A stretch of 64,000 nucleotides of DNA from Streptacidiphilus jiangxiensis (GTDB lineage Bacteria; Actinomycetota; Actinomycetes; Streptomycetales; Streptomycetaceae): contig NZ_FOAZ01000004.1 of the NCBI RefSeq assembly GCF_900109465.1, positions 186,001 to 250,000 on the forward strand, given 5' to 3'. Every line of letters starts with the position of its first letter. Within the stretch, counting starts at the first letter, position 1. Below are positions 7,583-15,428 of this stretch, piece by piece. A program made the translations under genes and the position numbers. Below the pieces are notes generated by a model, which did no database searches, was not told the DNA's origin, and saw only the letters and a list, made by a program, of their open reading frames with translations.

Positions 7583-9343
7583 CTACCCGCGCGGCAAGTC
7601 CTCCTCCCAGAACTCACGGTCGCCCCGAGGCGTGGCTGCGCCTGCACCGTGCAGGTCGTGGAGCTTCTCTTCCTGGCCGCGCAGTTCGACGCGGCGGATC
7701 TTGCCGGAGATGGTCTTGGGGAGGTCGGCGAACTCGATGCGGCGGATGCGCTTGTAGGGGGCGAGTCGCCGGCGGCAGAAGGCGAGGATGGAGCGGGCGG
7801 TCTCGGCGTCCGGTTCGTGCCCGGGGGTCAGGACGATGAACGCCTTGGGCACGGAGAGCCGCAGCGGATCGGGGGAGGGGACGACCGCTGCCTCAGCCAC
7901 CGCCGGGTGCTCGATCAGCACGCTCTCCAACTCAAACGGCGACAGCCTGTAATCGCTGCTCTTGAATACGTCGTCACTCCTACCGACGAAGAGGTAGTAG
8001 CCGTCGGCGTCTCGCTGGGCGACGTCGCCGGTGTGGTACCGGTCGCCGGCCATGGACTCGGCGTGCCGCTTGGGGTCGTCCTGGTAACCGGCCATCAGGC
8101 CCAGCGGCCGGCTCGTCAGCGGCAGGCACAGTTCGCCGTCGACCCCGTCCTCGGTGATCTCAGCGCCGGTCACCACGTCGACCAGGACCACGTCGTAGCC
8201 GGGCAGCGGGCGGCCCATGGAGCCGGGCTTGACCGGCTGACCGGGGGCGTTGCCGATCTGTGCGGTGGTCTCGGTCTGGCCGTACCCGTCGCGCAGGGGG
8301 ACGCCCCAAGCCTGTTGGATCCGCTCCACCACCTCGGGGTTGAGCGGCTCGCCGGCCCCGACGAGTTCGCGCAGCGGCGGCTGCCACTGGGTGAGGTCCT
8401 CAAGTAGCAGCATCCGCCAGACCGTGGGCGGCGCGCAGAACGAGGTGACCTCGTGCCGGACCATGGCGTCCAGGAGCGGTCGGGCGGCGAAGCGGGGCTG
8501 GTTGACGATCAGGATCTCCGCGCCGGCGTTCCAGGGGGCGAAGAAGTTGCTCCAGGCGTGCTTGGCCCAGCCGGGGGAGGAGACGTTGAGGTGGACGTCG
8601 CCGGGGCGCAGCCCGATCCAGTACATGGTGGACAGGTGGCCGACGGGGTAGGAGCGGTGGCTGTGCTGGACGAGCTTGGGGCTGCTGGTGGTGCCGGAGG
8701 TGAAGTAGAGCAGTAGCGGGTCCTCGGCGCGGGTGGGCCCGTCCGGGGTGAACGCGCCGGTGTGGTGGGCCGTGTCGGCGTAGTCGAGCCAGCCCGCGAC
8801 GGGGGCACCGACAGAGATCCGGGTCCAGTCGCCGTCCAGTCCGGTGAAGCCGGGAGTGAGCGCGGACTCGGCGACCACGTGCCGCACACGGCCGCGGGCG
8901 AGCCGGTCGGCCAGGTCGTCCGGGGTCAGCAGGGTGCTGGCGGGGATGACGACGGCGCCGAGTTTGATCGCGGCGAGCATGACCTCCCACAGGGCGACCT
9001 GGTTGCCGAGCAGCAGCAGGATCCGGTCGCCGCGGACCACCCCCTGGGCACGCAGCCAACCGGCCGTGCGGTCGGAGCGCTCGCGCAGTTCGGCGAAGGT
9101 CAGTGCGGTCTCGCGCAGCAGCGTGCCGTCCGCGTCCAAGTCGACCACGCGCAGGCCGACCGCGTGGTTGTCTTCGGCCTCCACGTCGAACCAGTCCAAC
9201 GCCCAGTTGAAGTGCTCGCCCTCCGGGCGCGGGAACGCCCGGGCGGCCTCCAGGTCGCCCCGGCTCGCCAGCAACTGGTCCCGGGCGGCCCGGAAGTCGC
9301 GGTAGGCGGCAGAATCCCGTCGAGCGGTCGTGCCCGATGCCAT
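7583..9343 (-). CDS. AMP-dependent acyl-CoA synthetase
   Basis: 586-residue adenylate-forming enzyme that would activate a carboxylic acid with ATP and transfer it to CoA. The ATP-binding P-loop is YFTSGTTSSPKLVQHSH (near residue 210); the A5-type motif is DGYGQTETT; the A7/A8 region is YHTGDVAQRDADGYYLFVGRSDDVFK; and the C-terminal catalytic Lys lies in PKTISGKIRR. The pattern best fits medium-chain or ACSM-like synthetases. ATG 9343 is chosen over an upstream ATG because GAGGGA precedes it at good spacing. It is divergent from the first RiPP precursor; whether it supplies an acyl group to that pathway cannot be judged, and it could simply be the neighbour. Confidence 0.88.
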   Translation of the reverse strand: MASGTTARRDSAAYRDFRAARDQLLASRGDLEAARAFPRPEGEHFNWALDWFDVEAEDNHAVGLRVVDLDADGTLLRETALTFAELRERSDRTAGWLRAQGVVRGDRILLLLGNQVALWEVMLAAIKLGAVVIPASTLLTPDDLADRLARGRVRHVVAESALTPGFTGLDGDWTRISVGAPVAGWLDYADTAHHTGAFTPDGPTRAEDPLLLYFTSGTTSSPKLVQHSHRSYPVGHLSTMYWIGLRPGDVHLNVSSPGWAKHAWSNFFAPWNAGAEILIVNQPRFAARPLLDAMVRHEVTSFCAPPTVWRMLLLEDLTQWQPPLRELVGAGEPLNPEVVERIQQAWGVPLRDGYGQTETTAQIGNAPGQPVKPGSMGRPLPGYDVVLVDVVTGAEITEDGVDGELCLPLTSRPLGLMAGYQDDPKRHAESMAGDRYHTGDVAQRDADGYYLFVGRSDDVFKSSDYRLSPFELESVLIEHPAVAEAAVVPSPDPLRLSVPKAFIVLTPGHEPDAETARSILAFCRRRLAPYKRIRRIEFADLPKTISGKIRRVELRGQEEKLHDLHGAGAATPRGDREFWEEDLPRG

Positions 9344-9552
9344 GTCGTCGTCCCTCGGTTTCGGCTGCCCGGTCGCATTTCCTGCGGTCAGCGGTGGGTT
9401 CATCGGCACGCTGCCACTCCTGCCGAGTTCTGGTCAAGGACCCACGGTTCAGCGGTGCCTCCGCGTCGGGCTGCCCGAGGGTGGCCCGGGGCCTTGATCG
9501 TCCGGCCAGGCGCGGCTCAACGATTCGTGGAGCAGACCGGGTGCGACCTAGA
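9344..9552. other. Intergenic DNA upstream of the first RiPP precursor
   Basis: Holds the ribosome site of the acyl-CoA synthetase (reverse strand) and otherwise no gene. No repeat or clear promoter was recognised before the duplicated element that starts at 9553. Confidence 0.5.
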
Positions 9553-9654
9553 CCATCTGCTGCTCCCGAGGATCGATCGGATGTCAGAAGACGGCCGGTG
9601 TGCCGTTTGACAGGCTCTTCAGCAGATGGCGATTCGTCAAAGAGGGGGAACGAC
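9553..9654 (+). promoter_or_regulatory. Duplicated upstream element, copy 1 (precursor 1)
   Basis: About 102 nt before the ATG of precursor 1 match 27565-27667 before precursor 2 at roughly 85 percent over the first 88 nt, far better than unrelated non-coding DNA. Shared segments include ATCGATCGGATG, CAGAAGACGGCCGG, a TTGACA/TTGGCA hexamer (9607-9612 here) and GCGATTCGTC. Copy 1 also has a perfect ten-base inverted repeat, CCATCTGCTG (9553-9562) and CAGCAGATGG (9620-9629). The ribosome site AGAGGGGGAA ends 4 nt before the start. It probably carries the promoter and the binding site for the cluster regulator. Confidence 0.7.
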
Positions 9655-9810
9655 ATGGAAATGAGCGACCTGATGGCCGAGGGCCTGACTGTCGACGACC
9701 TGACCATCGAGGAGCTGAACGACGTGGCTGCGGGCGGTTGCGTCAGCTCTGCGTCCTCCGTCAGCACGCCGGTCAGCAGCGTGGGCAGCCTGGCCTCCGC
9801 CTGCCTCTGA
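9655..9810 (+). CDS. RiPP precursor peptide 1
   Basis: 51 aa. The acidic leader (about 27 residues) contains LTVDDLTIEELNDV, of the type bound by leader-recognition domains of azole and thiopeptide enzymes. The last 24 residues are the predicted core, made almost only of Ser, Cys, Thr, Val, Ala and Gly, with STP at core positions 10-12 and Cys at 2 and 23. The leader-core junction reads AAGG before Cys, a double-glycine-type site that suits the C39 peptidase encoded downstream. The 24-residue core aligns without gaps to those of precursors 2 and 3. ATG 9655 has a strong ribosome site. A stem-loop follows before the P450 operon. Confidence 0.88.
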   Translation: MEMSDLMAEGLTVDDLTIEELNDVAAGGCVSSASSVSTPVSSVGSLASACL

Positions 9811-9882
9811 TCTCCGCCGTGCCTGCGCCCCGGGCGGAGTCGTCATGGCGAGCGAGGCCCTGACCGCCCAGCTGAACAGTTC

Positions 9883-9920
9883 GTTGCCGATGGCGTCGGC
9901 CGGCTGACGCCATCGGCAAC
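9883..9920 (+). terminator. Stem-loop between precursor 1 and the biosynthetic operon
   Basis: Fifteen perfectly paired bases (9883-9897 with 9906-9920) around an eight-base loop, 73 nt after the precursor stop and 23 nt before the P450 start. There is no U-tract. In lantibiotic clusters a leaky hairpin here lets the structural gene be transcribed more than the enzyme genes; the same role is inferred. Confidence 0.7.
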
Positions 9921-9943
9921 ACCACGGAGAGAGTTGGCAGTTG

Positions 9944-11206
9944 ATGGACGAGTTGGCAGCATCGGTGCTCCGCTTCATCGCGGACCCGAAATCCCAGCCG
10001 ATCGGCGACAACGAGATGTTCGCGCGGCTCGTGGTCGAGAAGCCGTTGATGCGGGTGGGTGAGGTTTGGGTCGCCTCTCGGCATGACGTGGTCAGCGCCC
10101 TGGCCAGGCACCCGAACTGTGTCCTGCGGATGCCGGACGGGTGGTCCGGGAGCCAGCACGCCGACGACAGGATCGGCGAGTTGCTGGAGGGACTGCTGCC
10201 CATCCAGCCGACCGCCGACCACCGGCGACTGCGACGCCTCGTCTCCGGCGGATTCAGTGCCAAGTCGATCTCCGGCCTGCGGCCGGTGGTTCAGTCCATC
10301 GTGGACGAGTTGTTCGCCGAGCCTCTCGAGCGGGGCGAGTGCGAGTTCATCGGTGAGGTGTGCGGTCCGCTGCCGGTGTACACGACCGTCGCCATGCTCG
10401 GTCTCCCCGAAGCAGACCGTCCGCAGGTCTTCGAGTGGGCCCGTGCCGTCAACGCTCTGGTCCTCGCCGAGGTCACCGGCCGGTTCGGCGGCTGGTCGGG
10501 AGCCGCAGCCCCCAGCGAGGCCGGCACCGCCGGCCTGACCGAGGTGGTCGGCTACGTCGAGGACCTGGTCCGACGGCGACTGGCCGATCCCGGCGAGGAC
10601 CTGATTTCCCGCCTCGCCCGGGAATCCTCGGGCGAGGACGGCAAGCTCTCTCATGCCGAACTGGTGTCCATGGTCCTCACCCTCTTCATGGCCGGCATCG
10701 ACACCGTGGGCAGCGGGCTGGCCAACGTCGTGACGGCGCTTGACCAGAACCCGGAGGCGTGGCGGCGGGTGGTGGTCGATCCGAGCCTGGCCCGCGCCGC
10801 ATACGTGGAGGGCACGCGGCTGCTGCCGGCCCTGCCGATGATGGGACGGATCGTCGACGCGGATGTCGAACTGCACGGAATCGTCATCCCCGCGGGCAGC
10901 ACGGTGCTGCTGATGTACGGGGCTGCCAACCTCGACCCCGCCGCGTTCACCGACCCGACCCGCTTCGACCTGGACCGGACCGAGACCAACCACCTCTCCT
11001 TCGGACACGGACCCCACTACTGCCTCGGCGCGGGCCTCGCGATGCTGCAGGGCGAGATCGTTCTGGAGACGCTGGCCCGGCGGGCCCCGGGGTTCCGCAT
11101 TGTCGACGGGCCCGCCGAGCGCCGGGGCGAGTTGGCCTTCCACAGCAGGGCCAGCATGCGGCTTCGGTTCGCCTCCGGGGAACCGCTCGTGGGTGCTGTG
11201 GCATGA
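9944..11206 (+). CDS. Cytochrome P450 of the RiPP cluster
   Basis: 420-residue soluble bacterial P450. The I-helix oxygen-activation motif is FMAGIDTVGSG (near residue 250), the ExxR element is EGTR (near 289), and the heme-binding loop is FGHGPHYCLG with the proximal Cys near residue 360. ATG 9944 is used; TTG 9941 is also in frame. Its stop overlaps the ATG of the next gene (ATGA, 11203-11206). As the first gene of the operon it most likely hydroxylates or otherwise oxidises the modified peptide. This enzyme class is not part of the goadsporin set as I recall it. The partner ferredoxin is not encoded here. Confidence 0.9.
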   Translation: MDELAASVLRFIADPKSQPIGDNEMFARLVVEKPLMRVGEVWVASRHDVVSALARHPNCVLRMPDGWSGSQHADDRIGELLEGLLPIQPTADHRRLRRLVSGGFSAKSISGLRPVVQSIVDELFAEPLERGECEFIGEVCGPLPVYTTVAMLGLPEADRPQVFEWARAVNALVLAEVTGRFGGWSGAAAPSEAGTAGLTEVVGYVEDLVRRRLADPGEDLISRLARESSGEDGKLSHAELVSMVLTLFMAGIDTVGSGLANVVTALDQNPEAWRRVVVDPSLARAAYVEGTRLLPALPMMGRIVDADVELHGIVIPAGSTVLLMYGAANLDPAAFTDPTRFDLDRTETNHLSFGHGPHYCLGAGLAMLQGEIVLETLARRAPGFRIVDGPAERRGELAFHSRASMRLRFASGEPLVGAVA

Positions 11207-13411
11207 GCGTTCTGGCCGGCCTGCGGGCCGTCGCGCGTAGCCCGGGCAGACCGGGGGACCGAGACCCCGATCGTCGCCCAGGCGGAGGAAGCCGACTGCG
11301 GCCCCGCGTGCCTCGGCATCCTCCTCGGTCATCGTGGAACGCCGGTACCTGCCGCCCAACTGCGGTCGGACTGCGGAGTCTCGCGCGACGGGACGACGGC
11401 AGCGGACCTGATCCGTGCCGCCGGGAAGTACGGCCTCGTCGGCCGGGGCGTGCGGCTGCGCGGCGTCGGAGCGGGAGGACGAGCAGGAGCAGGAGCCGAG
11501 GCTGTACTGGAGGCCCTGCGAGCGCTGGGCCGCCCCTCGATCGTGCTGATCCGCACGAGTCACTTCGTCGTTCTGGAGGCGGTGGCCCCGGACGGGACGG
11601 TGTCCGTCAACGACCCAGGCCGCGGCCGTTACCGACAGTCCGGGGCCGACTTCCTCACCGAGTTCAGTGGCGTCGCGCTGACCTTCACGGGCGGGGCGCC
11701 GGCGCGGGGCGGGCGTGCCCGGCTGCCGTGGGTGAGCATCTGCAGGGCCTGGCTTGCGCCGGCGCGCAGGAGCGTGGCCCTCGCGGCCCTCCTCGGTCTG
11801 CTGGGCGGCACGCTCCTGGCGGCGGAGGCGCTCGTGCTCGGGCGCGTCGCGGCGGGCGTGGCGACCGGGCACCGGGTGGACGGCCCCGCTCTGGTGGCTG
11901 CCCTGGCCATCGCCGCGGCCGCGACGGCCGTCGGCTTCGGTCAGCGGCGACTGCTCACCTCGACGCTCGCCGGGGTGTCCGCCGTACGTGTCCGAGGCCT
12001 GCTGGAGCGGATCCTGACGCTCCCGACCTGGTTCACCCTGCGTCGTCCGGTTTCCGCCCTGCTCAGCCAGGTCCGCTTCGCCGAGACCGCCGCAGTTCTG
12101 CTCGCCCACCGGGTGGTTCCGCTGGTCAGCGGTACGGCCTTCCTGCTGCCGGTGACGGTTGTGCTGTACGTGCTCTCACCCGCTCTGGCACTCACCGCCG
12201 TGATCGGCGTCGCCGCGGCCGGGGTGCTGCGGGCGACCGGGGACCGGCGCTCGGCTGCGCCTCGTCGACTGCTCGTGAACGAGGTCACCCGGCGCAACGC
12301 GACGGCTCATGCCGCACTTTCGCGCATGGCGGCCATGCACGCTGCCGGCTCCGACAGCGACCTGTTCGCGGAACTGACCGGGCTGCAGGGGCGCGACCTG
12401 CACGCCCGGGACCAGGCAGCCGCCCGGGCGCGCCCGTGGCAGGCCGCCGCCGCGGCGACGGAGACGGCCATGGTGGCCGCGGCCTGCGTCCTGGCGGCGG
12501 AGACGGCTGTCGCAGGCTCCGCCGCCATCGGGCACGCGGTTGGCGCCCTCGTCACGCTGGCCCCCTTCGCGGTGACGGCTCGGACTGTCGTCGACACGCT
12601 CCAGGAACTCCCGGAGTTCGTCGGCCGGATCGCCGTCCTGGACGAGGTGGCGGAGGCGGTTCCCGAGCCCCGCTACCAGAGGCACGCCAGGGCGGACCGT
12701 CCGGCTCCCAAGCTGCAGGGTCGGCTCGAGGTGGCCGACCTCGCCTTCGGCTACGCACCCAACCGCCCGCCCCTGCTGGACGGCCTCGACGTCACGCTCG
12801 CACCGGGCGAGCGCATCGTGCTCCTCGGAGCCGCCGGCAGCGGCACGTCGACACTGCTCCGACTGCTGGTCGGGGCTCTGCAGCCGTCACGGGGGCGGAT
12901 CCTGCTCGACGGCACGCCCATCCAGGACCTCCCGCGCGAGGTTCTGCTCGGCTCCGTGGGGTATGTGCCCCAGACCCCGTGCCTGTACCCGGCGAGCGTC
13001 GCGGACAACGTCACGCTGTTCGACGACGCGATCGACGCCGCACAGGTGGTGCGGGCTCTGCGCGACGCCTGCCTGGACGAGGTGGTCGCCCGGCGCGGTG
13101 GCCCGTCGGTTGCCCAGGTCGCCCCGGGCGGCCGGAACTTCGGTGGTGGTGAACGCCAACGCATGGCGTTGGCGCGGGCGTTGGTCAGGGAACCGTCGAT
13201 CCTGCTGCTCGACGAACCTGTCAGCGCGGTGGATCCGTCCCTGGCCGCACGTCTGGACGCCATGCTTCGCCGCCGGGGTGTGACCGTCGTCGTCGCGACG
13301 CAGCGCGCTGAGATGATCGGCCCCGCCGATCGGGTCCTGAGACTTGAGAACCGCCGCCTCACGCCCAGCACCCCCGTTGACGCGGGAGCCGTCAAAGCGG
13401 TGCTCCGGTGA
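11203..13411 (+). CDS. C39 peptidase-ABC exporter subunit (apparent frameshift)
   Basis: NHLM/LanT-type exporter subunit that would cleave the leader and export the core. ATG 11203 overlaps the P450 stop, but its frame (MSVLAGLRAVARSPGRPG) must shift +1 near a run of five G (11253-11257) to reach the conserved protein; the frame-corrected product is about 735 aa. No ATG, GTG or TTG exists in the main frame between the P450 stop and GTG 11450, which would lose the active site. The peptidase domain has Cys in EEADCGPACL, His in TSHFVVLE and Asp in VNDPGRG. The transmembrane part spans about residues 180-440. The ATPase domain is unusual: Walker A reads GAAGSGTST (Lys replaced by Thr), the signature is FGGGERQR, Walker B is SILLLDEP, and the H-loop His is Gln. 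It is probably the degenerate half of a heterodimer with the next gene. Confidence 0.8.
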
Positions 13412-15414
13412 GCGGGCCGGGGCGCCGGCCCACCGCCGACCGGCAGGTCCTCGACCCCTGGGAAGCGGTGTTCCGGGAGGCGTTCGACCGTCTCGACCCG
13501 ACTCCTGTGGACGAGTGGGCAGCGTCGGTGCCACCGACATGCCTGGACCCGGTGAGCGCCGCCGCGCTCGCATGCGGTGCCCGGGCCGTGCGCATCGCGC
13601 CGACCGACCTCACCTCGCCGGTCCTGGCACCGGCCCTGGTCATCGACGCCGTAGGGCGGGTGGCCACTCTGCTGCCGGGTGAGCGCCGTTCGGCGGAGGA
13701 GGCTGCGACCGATCGGGTCGCCTGGCGTCTCCACCGCAGACTGCCGGAGGAGGTCGGCGGGCTGCGGGGCCTGGTCGCGCAGGCGCGGGCCGGACTGGGG
13801 CGGACGGCGCCGCTCGTGGTGCTCGCGGCCGGCCTGCTCGCGGCTGCCGTCGTTGCTCTCCTGCCCGTCCTCGCGGTCGAGCTCGGCGAGCGCCACGGGA
13901 CGCAGGCGTTCCTGGTCGTCGCGCTCGCCGTGCCGTTGCTCGCACTTGTGCTCGGGCTCCGCGAGCGGGCCGCCACGAGTGTGCAGCGGGGCGTCCACGC
14001 CGCGTTGGAGCCGGCGCTGTGGGACCGGGTGCTGGACCCGCAGTCGCGCGCGCTACGGGGCCGCTCGCCGCGCACCTTGCTGGGTGCCGCGGGTGTGGTC
14101 ACCCAACTGCGCAGTCTCGTGGCGGGAGCGCTGCTCGACGGACTCCTGGCGTTCTCCCTGGTCGGCTGCACCCTCGCGCTGCTCGCCGTGGTGGAGGTCC
14201 GGCTGGCGATCGCGGCTCTGGCGGTGCTGGTCTCCGGGATGGGCCTGCTCTGGTTGCGTGCCTCCTCGGTCGGAGTGCCCGTCGATTCGGGCGGCCCGAC
14301 CGAGGAGGCGGGCGCCCTGGTGCAGGCGGCGCTGACCGGTCTCGACGAGATCCACCTGTACGCCCGTGAGGCCGCGGTCCTCGACCGTGCCGCCGACGCG
14401 CTCCCGGCCGCGCGGACCGATGGAGCCGAGGAACAACTGGCGGCCGTTCGAACCGCCTTGTGCATCCTGCTGCCCATCGCGGTTCTCGCGACCGGGTGGT
14501 TCAGCGGTGTCGGCCAGGCTCGGCTGCTCGCGGCCTGCGCGGCGGTCACCCAACTGGCCTTCGCCTTGGGGCGTGTCGACAACCTTGCTCGGCAACTTCT
14601 GATACTCGGCCGGGATCTGGTCGGCGGAACCCTCGCGGTGCTCCGGGCGACGGACCGGCCGGCAGAGGACCGGCTGCCTGCCGGCGTCCTGCGCGGCGAG
14701 ATCGAGGTTGCACGGGCGACGTTGACGTACGACGGCGCCGACCGGCCCGCGCTCGCTCAGGTCACCCTGCGCGTCGAACCGGGAGAGTTCGTGGCCTTCG
14801 TGGGCCCGTCGGGCGCGGGAAAGTCGTCCCTGCTCCGCCTGGTTGCCGGGCTCGAGGATCCGGAGCACGGCGAGGTCCGTCTCGACGGCACGCCGCTGTC
14901 GCGCCTGATCCCGGCCACGGTGCGGACACAGACCGGGTTCGTGCCGCAGGACGCCGAGGTCCCGAGAGGCACCGTGCGCTCCGTCGTCCTGGGGACGGAC
15001 TTGCCCGGACTCGACCAACTGGCGTGGGAAGCGCTGGGGGACGCCGGTCTCGCCGACCAGCTCCGGGCGCTTCCGATGGGACTTGCCACGGGCGTCTCCG
15101 GCGGGACCAGCGGCTTCTCCGCCGGTCAGCTCCAGCGGATGCTGCTGGCCCGGGCATTCGCCCGCCGGCCGCGACTCCTGCTGCTGGACGAGATCGATGC
15201 CGTGGCCGGGGAGCGGCTCTGCCGTCACCTGCGGGGCCTGCGAATGACCAGGATCGTCGTCACTCACAGTGAGCTCCTGGCGCGGGCGGCCGACCGGGTG
15301 GTCGTGCTGGACGGCGGGGCCGTGGCGGAGACAGGGCCCTACGACGAGCTGATGGCCGGCCGAGGCGCACTGTTCCGCCTGTTCCATGCGATTTCCGAGG
15401 TTGATGACTCGTGA
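13408..15414 (+). CDS. ABC exporter subunit, NHLM type (no peptidase)
   Basis: 668-residue membrane-spanning ABC half-transporter with an N-terminal soluble region of about 130 residues in place of a peptidase. The ATPase domain is intact at Walker A (GPSGAGKSS, near residue 465), Q-loop, signature (FSAGQLQRM), Walker B (RLLLLDEID) and H-loop (VVTHSEL). It starts at GTG 13408, overlapping the stop of the C39 subunit in a GTGA. The pairing of one peptidase-bearing and one peptidase-free subunit is the pattern of NHLM-type bacteriocin exporters. The likely role is export of the mature RiPP; it would supply the working ATPase site. Confidence 0.85.
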   Translation: MSGPGRRPTADRQVLDPWEAVFREAFDRLDPTPVDEWAASVPPTCLDPVSAAALACGARAVRIAPTDLTSPVLAPALVIDAVGRVATLLPGERRSAEEAATDRVAWRLHRRLPEEVGGLRGLVAQARAGLGRTAPLVVLAAGLLAAAVVALLPVLAVELGERHGTQAFLVVALAVPLLALVLGLRERAATSVQRGVHAALEPALWDRVLDPQSRALRGRSPRTLLGAAGVVTQLRSLVAGALLDGLLAFSLVGCTLALLAVVEVRLAIAALAVLVSGMGLLWLRASSVGVPVDSGGPTEEAGALVQAALTGLDEIHLYAREAAVLDRAADALPAARTDGAEEQLAAVRTALCILLPIAVLATGWFSGVGQARLLAACAAVTQLAFALGRVDNLARQLLILGRDLVGGTLAVLRATDRPAEDRLPAGVLRGEIEVARATLTYDGADRPALAQVTLRVEPGEFVAFVGPSGAGKSSLLRLVAGLEDPEHGEVRLDGTPLSRLIPATVRTQTGFVPQDAEVPRGTVRSVVLGTDLPGLDQLAWEALGDAGLADQLRALPMGLATGVSGGTSGFSAGQLQRMLLARAFARRPRLLLLDEIDAVAGERLCRHLRGLRMTRIVVTHSELLARAADRVVVLDGGAVAETGPYDELMAGRGALFRLFHAISEVDDS

Positions 15415-15428
15415 GGAGAGCTCTGAGG

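Noticed and set aside
9600-9863. Forward frame overlapping precursor 1 in another frame
   Set aside because: Arg/Gln-rich shadow; the precursor frame has the ribosome site and leader-core structure.
11450-13411. Starting the peptidase-ABC protein at GTG 11450
   Set aside because: This would delete the catalytic Cys region, which is perfectly readable upstream in the same frame; a frameshift explains the data better.
13392-14582. Long reverse-strand frames opposite the ABC and YcaO genes
   Set aside because: Shadows of high-GC coding sequence, Ser/Arg/Ala-rich and without motifs.
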